DNA of 64,000 nucleotides from Portunus trituberculatus (GCF_017591435.1 NC_059286.1:9208640-9272639), one strand, 5' to 3'; positions 44,820-57,560 are shown, counted from the first letter of the stretch. Notes: generated by a model from the sequence alone, not told the origin. Numbers and translations are program-made.

Positions 44820-45500
44820 AAGGGTCAGGCAGGCCCTCAGGGTTCTGTTCTGTCACCCACTCTCTTTCTATTGTTCATTAATGAACTTCTTAACCAAACT
44901 TCTTGCCTTATCCACTCCTACGCTGATGATACCACCCTACATCTTTCCACGTCCTTTCAGAGACGTTCAACCCTTCAGGAAGGCAACAGATCACGCAAGG
45001 ACGCCACAGAACGCTTGACTATGATCTTTCTAAGATCTCTGATTGGTGTATATAGAGAAAATTTAGTAGTTTTCAATGCTTCAAAAACTCAATTCCTCCA
45101 TCTATCACCTCGACACAACCTTCTAGACAACTATCCCCTCTTCTTCAATGACACTTAATTTTCTTCCTCTTCCACAATGAATATCCTCAGTCTGTCCGTT
45201 ACTCATAATCTTAACTGGAACTCCACATCTCATCTCTTGCTAAAACAGCTTCTTTGAAGTTAGGCATTCTGCAGCGTCTCCGCCAGTTTTTCTCGCCCTT
45301 CCAACTGCTTACTCTGTACAAGGGCCTTATCCGCCCCTATATGGAGTACTCTTCGCATGTTTGGGGGCGTTTCCACTCACACAGTTTTATTAGATAGGGT
45401 GGAATCATTTGCTCCCTAATTTGGATAACCCTTCTTAACTTTTACAGAACCAGCATCAAGTGGGCTTTTTTTCTAACATTGTGTTGCCTTTGGCTGGCCT
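44820..45500 (+). mobile_element. Jockey/BS-like non-LTR retrotransposon fragment upstream of IR6
   Basis: Plus-strand RT fragment of the same family as 43160-44560: FINELLNQTSCLIHSYADDT, KTQFLHLSPRHN, then KLGILQRLRQFFSPFQLL-type sequence with frameshifts. It is inverted relative to the copy in intron 1, so IR6 exon 1 lies between head-to-head copies. Confidence 0.8.
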
Positions 45501-45865
45501 TCTCTCCTACATAAAAGAAAAAAAAAAAAAACGTTAACGCTGTGGTGCAAGATTTTGTTTTATGCTGACTTTCAGGATACACCACTGCAGGACTCAAGGA
45601 TATGATATAGGAGTCACCAAGGACAGAACATTTCAATAGCAGCAATGTTTATTACGGATGAAAACGTCATAGAAATCACTGCACATTATGAATATTTGCA
45701 CATCGGTCTTTCAACCCTTTAGCATCACGTGCCAGAACTCTGCGCCAAATACAGAGCATCTTCACACATTGTTGCCAAAACATCCGCTCGCTACAAGGCT
45801 GGGTACTGACTGACCAGCATGCAAATACTGTGCATACTTAGCCGGACTTGGTGGCCGACCTAACT

Positions 45866-46162
45866 CTAGCTTCCCTTGTGATTATGAATGGATAATCTAA
45901 AGGGAGCGGGACATGAACATCGGCTGAACACGTGGCCTTCCTGCTTCCACCTCCTGATCCATCTGTTGACGGTGGAGGGACTGACGCCAATCCTGCGAGC
46001 GATGGAGGATGACGACTCTCCTTCAATCCACAGTGCAATGATCGTGATGCGCTCCCACTCCTCCGTAGGTTTGGAGGGGCAACGCGAAACCAAGGGTGTC
46101 TCAGGTACATGCTCCGCCTCCCTGGCCGCCACGCTCCCAAAGTAACTAAAGGCACCGTACAT
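45866..46162 (-). CDS. Small helix-turn-helix protein (HTH-f), upstream partner of IR6
   Basis: A 98-residue minus-strand ORF starting MYGAFSYFGSVAAREAEHV. After about 30 non-conserved residues it has SRCPSKPTEEWERITIIALW and the HTH SSSIARRIGVSPSTVNRWIR followed by RWKQEGHV. The tail is rich in Cys and His (FSRCSCPAPFRLSIHNHKGS). It is the most divergent of the six HTH proteins, as IR6 is among the receptors. Co-divergence with its partner fits co-inheritance as a pair. It lies 1.1 kb upstream of the IR6 start in the same direction, separated by the plus-strand RT fragment. Confidence 0.6.
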   Translation of the reverse strand: MYGAFSYFGSVAAREAEHVPETPLVSRCPSKPTEEWERITIIALWIEGESSSSIARRIGVSPSTVNRWIRRWKQEGHVFSRCSCPAPFRLSIHNHKGS

Positions 46163-48427
46163 AATGCCCGGCTCATTAGCGAAGCAACACCTGTGCAAAT
46201 CAGACGAGAAGTTAATGGCTGTCTGTAAGTATTGTGAGTGGTGAAGAGTGAGTCTGTCATTAGTCAATCATAGGAGTAACAAAGGCGATATAAAATGAGT
46301 TAAATAATAATCCCAAACATGGTTAACTTATTGTCGTTCAGTTAGTTAGAGAATATGGATCGGGAAAGTTACATTAACGGTTTCATTATGGAGCTTAAAA
46401 GGAGGATTTGATCAATGTATGGCTGGAGATGACAGTGTTGACAGGTGTGTTAAGTAAGTACAAGGGACTGCCACATGTAGATCTCGTGGTGTGTCGTAAC
46501 CTCCGTTGTATTCTTATGTTGTATCTTCATTGCTAAGTGGTCGCATTGGGATCTATCAGGTTAAAGTAAATCGACAATAAAATACTGAAATCTCGTGATA
46601 TTTTACATCTAATTTGATATCGTGATCGTTGTTAATTAAACTGTTCAATATTGTCTTTATCATTACAGGCGCATCAATACTGAAAACGATCAGTACTGTA
46701 TGACGACATTCCCTTTCTTTTTACTCTATAATGAATCATATTGAGTCAAGTCCAAACATTAACCTTGATCACTGACAATTACACCATCACCATTACTGGC
46801 CCCGCATTCCATCACCAGTGAGTTATTGAAACACGCGCTGCTACTTATGTTTTCAAGACGATCTCCGCTACCAACCTGACCGAGTGATTGAGACAAACGA
46901 CTAAATCCTGAGGGCAAGCACAATGACTCTAGCTTTACGGCAATACAGGGAAGCACAGAACACAATGAACAAGGGCACTAGTGGTCCACTGATGGGACCA
47001 CTCGAAAACAGTGTTGCGTACTGGAGAGGCAAATGTTACCTTGCTTGTACTCTGCTGGAACGAAAGGCTACAAGAAGGAGAAGGCAGGTGTTGTTGCTCT
47101 CACGCTACGAAGCTGCAGACGCCTCTCTCCACACACAACACTTTCTTATATCTGTGTCTCAAAGGTCAGGGGTGGAGCAACATGCACACATGCTACAGTG
47201 AACTATAAGGCGATAAGATCGATAATTTCTTGAAAAAATACTGTCTATGGTTATTCTTTTAATTTTTTTTATTTAATTTTTTTTTTAGTTTCTTCATCAT
47301 TTCAATACTCCAGCCACTTAGTTAAAGGTTACGTCAGATGCCTAGGTTAGCTTAGTTAGTGCAAACACATACCATCAATTGTTTTGACGAGAGCATTTAT
47401 GAATTAAATGACCTATTTACAATTTCAGTTCTTTTTACATTGATTTGTACTTGTGTAAGTGAATGTGATGGCGAGTGGTGAAAGGTTGGGCCATCACAGC
47501 TCAGTGACTAATGACATTATCAGTATTATAACAATTCCAATTACTCTTGCTCTTACTTGATGCATATAGATAAATTCCTTTGGTAATTTGATTTCTGAGA
47601 ACAATAACTTGAACAAATTAGATTTTGATATAAAATTTGCTAGGTATGTACATTATAATAGGAAAATTTATTCCTATAAAAGAAAGATAATTTTTTACTG
47701 TAATTTCATTTTGACAAGAACGGTTGCCTTTAACCCTTCAACCGTTGCCGTTTTGATACTCAGAACACAAAGGATTGGTCTGCCAATGCCAAGACTCGCT
47801 GAGACATGGAAGAGGATAAAAGTTTGGTTGTATCTTTCTTAGCGACAAAATTGTCAAGTCTTTACAGCTTAACAAATAGTGTTCAAAAAGTTGCATGTAA
47901 TTACTAGCGAGAGTATCTGGAAGTGAAAGATTTAAACACAAGCCAAGCACAAGCCATCGTTAGGTCAGCTGTGCTGGAAGGAACATCAAACAGTGACTAG
48001 AGCTTCAGATCTGCACTGCATGGCTTCTTGTGCTACCACGAACCCTTGATTCCTGACTCCTGGCGGGGTCGCGTGAGGCAGAGCCGTTCAGCCCGCCACA
48101 GCTGCGCCCGCCGCCATGCAGGTGTGGCCCTCGAGCCGGCAAGTGTGCGTGATGCAGTGTTAGAACAGGTCAACATAGGGTGAGAGTGGGAAGACTGCGG
48201 CGGCTGGAGGATGAAGGTATAGCGCTCACTTCACCCACCAGTCTATTCATCGGTCTCGCACTGAACAACGCGCTGATCACCACCATGCACGGCGACCAGT
48301 GACGCGGAAGTCCACACTAATTGTACACCGAGAGATGACGATGAGTTAAGGGAGTTAGTGTTCCTCTAGTGCGGCTCCGGACGTCTAGTTGTCTTCCTAC
48401 CCTTCAGTACACTTCCCGTCAAGAAAC
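46163..48427. other. Intergenic region between HTH-f and the transporter gene
   Basis: No gene supported. 46365-46525 is another CR1-like LINE tail (GGGACTGCCACATGTAGATC ... TTCTTATG). 48060-48427 is GC-richer than its surroundings and probably holds 5' UTR and promoter of the transporter. I saw no clear TATA box. Confidence 0.6.
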
Positions 48428-51400
48428 ATGTCTCTCATCACAGAGAATTCTCCCTTGCTTGAGGCGCCTGAGAGGAACTGTACATACGGGCACGGTGACC
48501 TGGAGAAACTTGAACACAGAGAGGAGTACAAGAATGCTGAGGATAAACCGCTGCTTGGGGAGGACACTGCAGAGGATGACAGCGCCCCCGACGGAGGCTG
48601 GGGCTGGTTGGTGACCCTAGCTGGCTTCGTGATTTGGGTGAGATGAAAATGAACATTACATCTTATCTTTTTCTTTTCAATCTTGTTATCATTTTCTCCA
48701 TGATTTGTGACACAGAGCTTGTAGATTACCTGTTCCTATAGACATGGTGAGGCAGCAAAGGCAGGATGCATAACCTAACACTTTTCTTCCGTCTTATGCC
48801 GTCATGAATATGTAAAAAAATCAATATACTCCCCAACACAAACATCCATAAGCCTTCATCACGTTAGAAAGTTGTCGAGAAAAACCATCAAGCCAAACTC
48901 CTTTGATTTATAGCGCCAGGAAGGTGGAAGGTGTCACACAGTTACTTAAAACACACTTCTGTACTTCATGACGCCAGGAAAACCGTCAGAAGACTCCCTC
49001 ACACACATCCTTTCTCCCGAGCAGCTCCTGAACGGCTCTTGCAGCGCCGTATTCGGGGTGCTCTTCTCTGGCTTCCTCCTGGATCTCGGGGTGTCCTCCT
49101 CCACCACCGCCTGGATCCAGAACCTTACCTTCGTGCTCTCCAACTTCTGCTGCTACCTGATGGACCCGCTGGTGGAGGAGTTCGGGTGGCGGCGCGTGGG
49201 CCTGGCCATGGGAGTCATGAATGGCTGCGGTCTGGCTCTCTCCGCCTTCGCCAATTCCGCTCATTATCTTTTCTTCTCGTACACCGTAATGGCGGGTGAG
49301 TTGTCACGCTGCTCACTAAAGCACTGAACCATTAGCGTAACAGTAAAGCAGTGTTAAGAACAGAGGAACATAAGAAAATGAGGGAAGCTGCGGTAGGCTG
49401 TCAGGCCTACAAGTAGTAGTCCCTATATCAGCAAAAGTACTTAATACTTAAATCCATCTATCATCGCAATCCATAAATTTGTGCAATCTTTTAAAGGTCC
49501 CTATTGACTCAGCACTAACAACATGATTAGCGATTAGTAAGTCTGTTCCATTCATCAACCACTTTTTTAGAGAACCAGTTCCTCCACATTTCTTTTCTAA
49601 ACCAGAATTCCTTAAGCTTAAACCCATTATTGCCAATGGTTAGTAAGTCTACACGTGATATTGGAACGTAGAAAGAAGAGAATGCAATAAACTGTCAGGC
49701 CTTCACGTGGCAATCCCTGTCTAAAGCTTACTTTTATACACCTATCGTCTGGATCCATGAATTTATGGAGTCCTTAAAATCTCTCTATTGACTCGTTGCT
49801 GATAAACTCAATGCTGCGTCCCTTCTAACCATCTCTCCCACTGAAAGAATGTACATGTTTAATTAGCAGGTTTTGTCTCTTCACTAACCGTGCTGGGACT
49901 GTACTTATATGGTTTGCGAGTATTGATTTTCATGTCTTTATTTTTTTTCTCGGTCACGCCCGTGTGGTTCGTTAATGACTCAGCAAATAATTATCTTTGC
50001 AAGTGTTCATTTATTAGTTAATTAAAACCCACACTGGGTTAGTTTATGTGTAAATTGGCACACATTCCACCGCCTACACTCGCCCACCAAAACTGTAAAA
50101 AAAAAATGACGGAATAATATAAATTAAAAGAGTTACTAGATCATGAAAAAATAAATAAATGTTTGGCAGCCGACCAAGTTTTGTTAAGGTATTCTTCAAT
50201 GCACGTGCGCTTGCCATTACCTTGACACACTCACGAGACGGAATGTGGCTTCTTTAACCATACATATCAGTGAAAATGCTTAATATGGTATCTTTTTCTT
50301 ATTGAATCAAGATAACTTATCAGTTATCTTATTTACTGAGTAGTCTCAATGAAAAATTTAGAGTAAAGAGACGCTGCAAATAAGGTTTTTTTTCTAAAGA
50401 CCAGTGCCCCTCCTACATAACAGAAGGCATCGACTACTTCAAACCAACTTTGCCAAACACGGAGCCTTAGTCGCGCACTCTTCCAGGCATCCCCATTGAC
50501 ATCCTGCTGACGCTGACCTTCGCCATCGTCCCACATTACTTCACCACCAAGAGGACCCTCGCCAACAGCCTCATGACCACCGGCTCCTCCTTCAGCATCA
50601 TGGTCATGCCTGTGGTGGTAACCTTCTTGCTGGACGAGTATGGCTTCAAGCAGGCCACCCTCATCACCGCCGCCTTGTACTTCAACAGCTGCGTGGCGGC
50701 CATGGTCTTCCACCCCGTGGAGTGGCACGCCAAGAGACCTCGCCCTTGTACTCGAAGGAAGGTCGAGGTGAAGACTGAAAGCTCGACTCTTAAACGTGTT
50801 GCTGTCAACATTAAAGGCAATCTAAGGCTGCTGAGGTCAGCGCGGGTGATCATCATTGGCATGGTGCTCGGGATTAACGTCATGGGGCTTTTCAACTTTT
50901 ACTACCTCGTGCCCTTTGCGATGAAAGCGGCGGGACACACGGCAGACGAAGTGGGCATGTGTCTGATGGCGGCAGGCATCATGGTGCTCGTCACAAGGTT
51001 CTGCCAGCCACTCATCGTGATGTGGGCCAACCTCACTCACCAGACGGCGCTCATGATGGGCTCCACCATCATCGCCACCTCCACTGTCGGTGTGTATCGG
51101 TGTGGCCCTCGCTGCGTGACTCGGTGCAGCGGTGGTGCCTCGGTAGGAAGCATCACATCTCGCTGTGGGGTGGCGGGGTACTTGTATCATTTTGATCTGC
51201 ACAAATGTTTAGATGTGTTTGAGTAATAATGATGAATGTGTGCATTTTATATAAACACTAAAGTGTATCATGTAAGAAATTGTTATGAAGAGAGAAAACT
51301 GTAGTCAGGCACATGAAGAACCATTACCGTGTGGTGAGCGTCAACACGTGAGTCAGTGAAATAACATTGGGTCAGGTTTGGTTAGGCATGAATTTCTTGT

Positions 51401-52379
51401 TATGAGAGACAGTTTTGTTTCAGACTTAAACAGCTTTCTTATATAATGTTGATCACAGCAGTAAGTTCTTGGACAGAGTCTTATCTGCAAATGTGAACTA
51501 ACAATACTCTCCTAATAATGGAATCTATATAATGATGAATTAGAAACAGCATCTAGTATCCTTAACACTCTTCCTCCCCGGATGTCTGGCGGGCTGGAGG
51601 GCGCCGGAAGTCTTCGCCTGGTCAGACACTCTGATACAGAAAATGAGCGCTCTGGGGACGTTCGGCGTGGGCCACGGGTTCTTCTTCACGTCGTACAACC
51701 TGGTGATGGTGGAGGTGCTGGGCCTGCCGCTGCTGCAGCCCATGCTCAGTGTGACGGGCCTCTTCAAAAGCTCCTCCTTCCTCATCTTCGGCCCGTTGAT
51801 CGGTAAAGCTGCTCTACTCGGCGTCTTTCCTTCTCTTATGCTTCTTTACTCCAGGACAGTTTGCTTTCTGCTTCTTCTTTGTCCGGTGTGGCAGTTCAGA
51901 CAGTGTTTCGAGGGTAATTGTCAAGGAAACAGTTTACTTTTTCATCTTTCTCTTAATATTTGTCTTTCTTACTTCTGCTTCCTCCTAGTGTACAGTTTCT
52001 GCAATGTTATCTGCAGATATTAGTAAGAAAATGTAAATGTTAATCGGCATCAGTTTCTGGCTATTGTCACCATACCAAATGCAACATAATAATCTGCATT
52101 TCCTTTATTTGTGAGCTTGCAAAAGCGTAATAGTATCAGCTTTCATTCTTCCTCGGAACACTTGAACACCACCAGACGCACCGCACTCCTTTGTCTCTTT
52201 TCCTCACTTCATTGTTTACTGCCCCGTCTCACTCCACAGGCCTGGTGAGGGACCTGAGCGGCAGCTTTCCAGTCTGCCTCACGCTGCTGGGCGTCATCGA
52301 CTTCTTCAGCATCGCCCTATGGATCCTCATTCCTTTTGCCCGAAGGTACGACCTGCGCAGGGAGCAACCGGACGAGTAA
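48428..52379 (+). CDS. Monocarboxylate-transporter-like protein (SLC16 family, MFS)
   Basis: Five exons: 48428-48637, 49025-49295, 50487-51089, about 51611-51802 and 52240-52379, for about 471 residues. The N-terminus is cytosolic and acidic with two dileucine-type motifs (NSPLLEAPE, DKPLLGED). Then comes the family signature DGGWGWLVTLAGFVIW at the start of TM1. Further helices are NFCCYLMDPLVEEFGWRRVG (TM2-3), AGIPIDILLTLTFAIVPHYF with the TTKRTLANSL loop (TM4-5), and FKQATLITAALYFNSCVAAM (TM6). After a short basic loop follow TM7-12, ending WILIPFARRYDLRREQPDE. It is predicted to carry monocarboxylates or related organic solutes across the plasma membrane. The substrate cannot be told from sequence. 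The exon 4 acceptor is uncertain: GGAAG|TC at 51611 and GTCAG|AC at 51626 both keep frame. AATAAA is at 52516. Confidence 0.87.
49360..49910 (-). mobile_element. CR1-like LINE 3' fragments in transporter intron 2
   Basis: Minus-strand translation includes NHVVSAESIGTFKRLHKFMD and CDDRWI (49448-49560), typical of the C-terminal end of this family's RT. The tail is CCTGACAGCCTACCGCAGC. A second, overlapping decayed copy follows at about 49670-49910. Confidence 0.7.
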
Positions 52380-52515
52380 CCTCCAGCACAGACAAAAGAA
52401 GTCTCAGCCAATTCAACGAAAGCGAACATCATCCACACCAAACAACAAGGCCGCGGCAAGACTCAGATACACGCTAATGTTGCAGTTGCCTGAGGAGTTT
52501 GTTTGTTGTTTGTTG

Positions 52516-52521
52516 AATAAA
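52516..52521 (+). terminator. Polyadenylation signal of the transporter gene
   Basis: AATAAA about 137 bp after the stop codon, followed by a TTG/TTGT-rich stretch. Confidence 0.6.
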
Positions 52522-52599
52522 GACTTCTTGTATCTTGTATATTCAGAATGCCGAGGAGAACTGCAGGGTGTAGAGGAATGACCAGCGCGACACAAGTAT

Positions 52600-53308
52600 G
52601 AAGGGTGTTTGTGAGGGAGAGTACGTACTGACGAGGAGTTCAGAGTGTGACTTTCAGGGACTATATAGGGGTTTTTGTGCACCTTGTAACATTTATGGCA
52701 CTTTGGCGGTGCTATTGACTAAACCACCAAATAATACAATACTACTTCCTCACCATCCCTAATGGATAAATGTTGAAATAGCCGTGTCCATCTTCAAATA
52801 TCGAGCGCTGAGTCAAAGAAAACGGTCAAAACTAGGGTAACTCCAGTAAAACTCACTATTTATACCACATTGGACTTCTGGCTCAAATATATCAAACGAA
52901 CACACGTATAAGGAAAAGGCATCGAAAATATAGACAAACATAAGGCGAAGTCTATAAAAGCGACACACAATCACAACATAACCCAAAATAAAGAACGGAG
53001 AGCATAAACTGTCGGTGAAAGGTGTCAGTCTCCATCAATAAACCTTACCTTAGAACACTTCAAAACTGTGACTCGGAAAACAGATATTCTCCGTCTTTGA
53101 TAAAAAAAAAAAAAAAAGAAAACATGTATGCGCTCAAACGTGAAAAAAAAACGAAAAAGAAAATAAACACACACACACACACACACAAATATAAATGAAC
53201 AGTGATCAAAATAAAGACAAAAAGGAAAGGAAAGCTATTGAGATGTAGAAAATAAGAAACAGACAAGAAAAAAACAAAAGGGAAGGAGTAAAGACAGACG
53301 TATCAATA
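52600..53308. other. Intergenic, no gene seen
   Basis: A-rich sequence with short CA and A runs. No ORF with family resemblance. Confidence 0.6.
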
Positions 53309-53524
53309 TTAATTCCTTCAGTACTGGGACGGATTTTTTTCACCTTGAGATTTGGAAACGATTAGACGATTTTACATACATCAGAAAGGGTCTATGGAAT
53401 TAAGAAGATTAATGGCCACACTCTTCACTATTCTAATCCACGCATAAGTTTCTGGAGCTGTATAAGAACGCCAAATAGTAAACAGAATGAATATGAAAAC
53501 ACGTCATGTTACTCAATGGGTTAA
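53309..53524 (+). mobile_element. TTAA-flanked MITE, family 1
   Basis: TTAATTCCTTCAGTACTGGG at the left and ACGTCATGTTACTCAATGGG then TTAA at the right. The internal landmark GATTAATGGCCA is shared by all copies. Confidence 0.75.
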
Positions 53525-53676
53525 AACAAGTAGAATATATGCAACAACACTAATTCACAACCTTGTATTCGTAATCTACGTTAACTAATAGCCAGTTAAT
53601 AGTGAGTAAAAACACTAATGGTTACCTTGCAGTTATAATTTCCTTCTAATTTACGTGAATGGTCAGAATCAGCAGC

Positions 53677-53678
<2 letters not shown>

Positions 53679-53747
<69 letters not shown>

Positions 53748-53913
53748 GAATGTTTACAGATGAACGTTGCCTCGTGTTCACCTCAGTTACAAGGAATATT
53801 GGAGGTGAAATGTCTCTCTCTTCCTCCTCCTACCTCCACGTAACCCTGACCCCAATACAGACGCCCCCCCCTAACCCCGACCCTCCGCTGAGTGACGAGG
53901 GGGCATGGTTAAA

Positions 53914-53964
<51 letters not shown>

Positions 53965-54008
53965 TGCATGGTTATATAACTAGTGATGATACGATATACA
54001 TGACTATA

Positions 54009-54050
<42 letters not shown>
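53679..54050. repeat. Three GA/CT microsatellites
   Basis: (GA)n at about 53679-53742 and 53918-53960, and (CT)n at about 54010-54050. Confidence 0.95.
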
Positions 54051-54051
<1 letters not shown>

Positions 54052-54319
54052 GTGGGAAAAATCTTAGCTGACCCATTGAGGAAAATAGATAAATAAATTA
54101 TGTGAGCAAATAAAGTCTAGAGTAATCATAAAGTGTAATGGAGGAATGCTACGTCTATCAGTACTCTGAGGCAGCACGGGGCACGTTACCTTGGGCTGCT
54201 CTCCGCCATTCCCTGCAGAGAGACAAGAAAAATAAAGTTACACAGGAATCCACATCAATACACTGACTTCATTATTACTGGTACTCTAGATGAACAAAAT
54301 AAGCAGAAAATGAAATGGC

Positions 54320-54610
54320 TTGCTCATCATCAGCATTTTCAATCATTCTAATGCAAGAGTTAACCAGTACTCTCAATCATTCATACCTTTTTCTCGTAAA
54401 CTCTGGAACTCTCTGCCTACTTCTGTATTTCCAGCTTCCTACGACTTGACTTCATTTAAGAGGGAGGTTTCAAGATACAATCCCTGTCTTTTGGCCAACT
54501 CTACTAACCTTTTAGGGAACTGGCAATCAAGTGGGCCTTTTTTTGTTATATTTTTTCGTTGCTCTTGGCTAGCTTTCCCTCTTCTATTAAGAAAAAAAAT
54601 TTCCTTTCTC
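54320..54610 (+). mobile_element. Jockey/BS-like LINE 3' coding end
   Basis: NARVNQYSQSFIPFSRKLWN then SLPTSVFPASYDLTSFKREV, the same protein end as in the IR6 intron 1 element, followed by CAAGTGGGCC..TTTTTG typical of its 3' end. The reading frame is open to the stop. Confidence 0.7.
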
Positions 54611-54661
54611 TGGTTAACTATTGGAACTCTCTGCCTGTTTACTTTCGTTTTTTTTTTTTTT

Positions 54662-54878
54662 CTTTATTTAAACCATGTGGACTTTTTACGGGAATTTATG
54701 GGCTAAATGGGATACTTTTTAGGGTACCTCCTATCTCAAAGCCCACCCGCTAGGAAACCGTTGCCCCGAGTGAGGAAGCCCAACCTACACTCGAACCTTG
54801 GACAGGATTCGAAACCGTACGCTTGGAGACCCCTCGGACCCCAAAGCACGCATGGTTCCACTGTACCACGGCGGTCTC
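54662..54878 (-). mobile_element. tRNA-derived SINE, family B
   Basis: The minus-strand head GACCGCCGTGGTACAGTGG, B-box region GGTTTCGAATCC, and body GTAGGTTGGGCTTCCTCAC are collinear with 41505-41727. Confidence 0.75.
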
Positions 54879-55103
54879 TTTGACCTGAACTCGAGACACT
54901 ATCCTTTGGTACGTGACAGTCGCTTCTTACTTTGTTTGCAGATCAGCAGTTGGGCTTTTCTTTCCTACCACTGTGTTGCCCTTGGCCGGTGTCTCGTCTA
55001 CATATAAAAAGAAAATCTGAAGGCAATAACCAGAGTAGTATCGATAGTAAAAGATGAATAATAATAGGTAGAGTGGAGTAATGATTAAAAATAACGAATG
55101 GTC

Positions 55104-55322
55104 TTTAATCCCTTCAGTACTGGAACGCGTTTTTACCTTAAGTTTTGGGTACGATTAGACAATTTTATTTATAATGGGAAAGGTTTGTGGAGAACAGAAG
55201 ATTAATGGCCAGAGTCTTCAATGTTCTAATCCCCACATAAGTTCCAGAGGCTGCGTAAAATCCCTACATAGTAAGCAGAATGAATATGAAAACAAACCAT
55301 GGTACTGAAGGAGATAGATTAA
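55104..55322 (+). mobile_element. TTAA-flanked MITE, family 1
   Basis: TTAATCCCTTCAGTACTGG at the left and CCATGGTACTGAAGGAG at the right, with an ATAGA insertion before the right TTAA. Confidence 0.7.
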
Positions 55323-55412
55323 AGTTTCATCGATAGTATAAGATGATAAGAATAACAGCTAGAGCATGGGAGTAATCTAAGACAGCGCAGTGATTAAGAA
55401 TAACGAATGGTC

Positions 55413-55603
55413 TTTAACCTTTTCACTGCCATTTTGCATTTTAGAGACACGTTTTTGTACAAGAGTATATTAATCAGTATTGTAGCATAGAAAACAGGAG
55501 AGGTATCTTTCCTTTCCTTTTTTTTTCTATATGGCCATGCAGATTATACTCCTTTCCTGCTCTTATTGTCACATAAAGGCGCACGTGGCAGTGAAAGGGT
55601 TAA
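55413..55603 (+). mobile_element. TTAA-flanked MITE, family 2
   Basis: The left end TTAACCTTTTCACTGCCA is the inverted complement of the right end TGGCAGTGAAAGGGTTAA, with one mismatch. A partial copy (right part only) follows at about 55652-55783. Confidence 0.7.
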
Positions 55604-55991
55604 ATTAATCAGTTTGATGCACGTTAAGATTAATAAAAATTGTCACAGAAAGTTTAATTAGTATTGTAGCGTAGAAAACATATGTATCTTTTTCTTTTCT
55701 TTTTTTCCATATGTCCATGCAGATTATACTCCTTTCCTGGTCTTATTGTCACATAAAGGCGCGCGTGGCAGTGAAAGGGTTAAATTAAACAGTTTGATGC
55801 ACGTTAAGATTCCAGTCATAAAAAATTGTCACAAAGTCAAGAAGCCATCGAGTTGAAACATTCCAGTAGTTTGGTTTTCGTACTTATAAAAACTCTACGC
55901 AGTTCCCAGAATGCAATACCTGACACGACGCCGCTAACACTCAAAACGCTATGAATTAACGCTTTGAATCAGTGGACAGTGTATAAGTTCT

Positions 55992-56187
55992 TTAACCCCT
56001 TCAGTACTGGAACGCATTTTTATCATGAATTTTTGGTGTAATTATGCCATTTTTTTTGACATTAGGGAAGATTAATGACCAGAATCTTCACTGTTTTCAT
56101 CCCCACATAATTTTCTGAAGTTGTATAAAATCGGCAAATAGTAACCAGAATTTATATGAAAACGCGTCATGGTACTGAAGGGATTAA
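55992..56187 (+). mobile_element. TTAA-flanked MITE, family 1
   Basis: TTAACCCCTTCAGTACTGG to CATGGTACTGAAGGGATTAA. The terminal inverted repeats are well preserved. Confidence 0.75.
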
Positions 56188-56543
56188 ATTGCCCTTTCTT
56201 TTCACTATTTTTCGTTCCTCTTGTCCAAACCGTACGTAAAAAAACGGTATCTCACAAGAGCGATGAGTATTCGTTACTTATCTGAGTTTACAATGAAAGC
56301 TGAAGTAAATAAGTTAATAGCAATACAACACCCTTTATTTATTTTTCTTACACCTTCTTTCTCACTCATAAGTTCCCCGCTGAGATGTGTTGTTCAGGCT
56401 TATTACCTCAGTCAATTAGCGCCTTACCTGTAAACAACGCCGCGCCAGTTATAAATGTGTACAATAAAATGGTAAGCTAATTTAATCACCGTTTGAAGCA
56501 TCTCACATGTGTTTGATAAATGTGTGAGCTGTTTTCTTTATGG

Positions 56544-56687
<144 letters not shown>

Positions 56688-56818
56688 TACGGTTTATTAA
56701 TTTGGCAGTGCAACAAAAAAATTTGCACTGAAAATGTACAGGGGAGGAACATTAAAACAATGAAATGCTTAACCTAACTCTGGATCTAACTTAACCAAGA
56801 ATTTACTTATTGATTTAT

Positions 56819-57160
56819 TTATTTATGGCTCGCACCACGCGCCACGCGATTCTGGTGTCGGGTGACGCGGGCAGGGAGAGACACGTTTAGGGGTAGCACG
56901 TGGCGGAGACGTGGATGATGCAGCAGCCCTTCCCCAAATTTTTCCAAGGATTCCTGGTGTCTTGTGGCCAGCCTCGGCAGACTCAGGCAGGTCAGGGCGT
57001 CCTCGTAAGACTTGTAGGCAGACCCAAGGATGACCCTGAACGCCCTCTTTTGAACCCTCTCCAGCTGTTGTCGTTGTGTGAGGTTCAGGGAGGAGGACCA
57101 CGCTAGGAAGGCGTACATGAGCTTAGGGAGTATAAAGGTGAGATACACTCCCCTCAACTA
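56819..57160 (-). mobile_element. Non-LTR retrotransposon RT C-terminal fragment (second family)
   Basis: Open minus-strand frame with PKLMYAFLAWSSSLNLTQRQ and QLERVQKRAFRVILG then YKSYEDALTCLSLPRLATRH, typical of the C-terminal region after the RT domain in arthropod non-LTR elements. It is distinct from the Jockey/BS-like and CR1-like fragments elsewhere in the window. Confidence 0.75.
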
Positions 57161-57178
57161 ATCTGCCGGTGCACCCAA

Positions 57179-57209
<31 letters not shown>

Positions 57210-57261
57210 TCCGGTAATTTCTTTTTGCTGTCTTCCTTTTTTCTTTCTTTTTCGTGTATGA

Positions 57262-57560
57262 GTGTGTGTTTCACTGTTTGATCTGCTGCAGTCTCTGACG
57301 AGACAGCCAGACGTTACCCTACGGAACGAGCTCAGAGCTCATTATTTTCGATCTTCGGATAGGCCTGAGACCAGGCACACACCACACACCGGGACAACAA
57401 GGTCACAACTCCTCGATTTACATCCCGTACCTACTCACTGCTAGGTGAACAGGGGCTACACGTGAAAGGAGACACACCCAAATATCTCCACCCGGCCGGG
57501 GAATCGAACCCCGGTCCTCTGGCTTGTGAAGCCAGCGCTCTAACCACTGAGCTACCGGGT
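57262..57560 (-). mobile_element. tRNA-derived SINE, family A, with intact tRNA-Val-like head
   Basis: The minus strand starts ACCCGGTAGCTCAGTGG and folds as a full cloverleaf: acceptor ACCCGGT with GCCGGGT, anticodon arm CTGGC-TTCACAA-GCCAG (anticodon CAC), and T arm CGGGG-TTCGATT-CCCCG. A body of about 220 bp follows, ending CAGAGACTGCAGCAGATC. The body shows it is a SINE rather than a free tRNA gene. Confidence 0.75.

Noticed and set aside
46923..47201. 92-codon ORF with ATG between HTH-f and the transporter gene
   Set aside because: No recognisable motif, no paralogue in the array and no clear promoter. It is likely chance.
57488..57560. Free tRNA-Val gene on the minus strand
   Set aside because: A SINE body follows the cloverleaf directly, so it was called as a SINE head.
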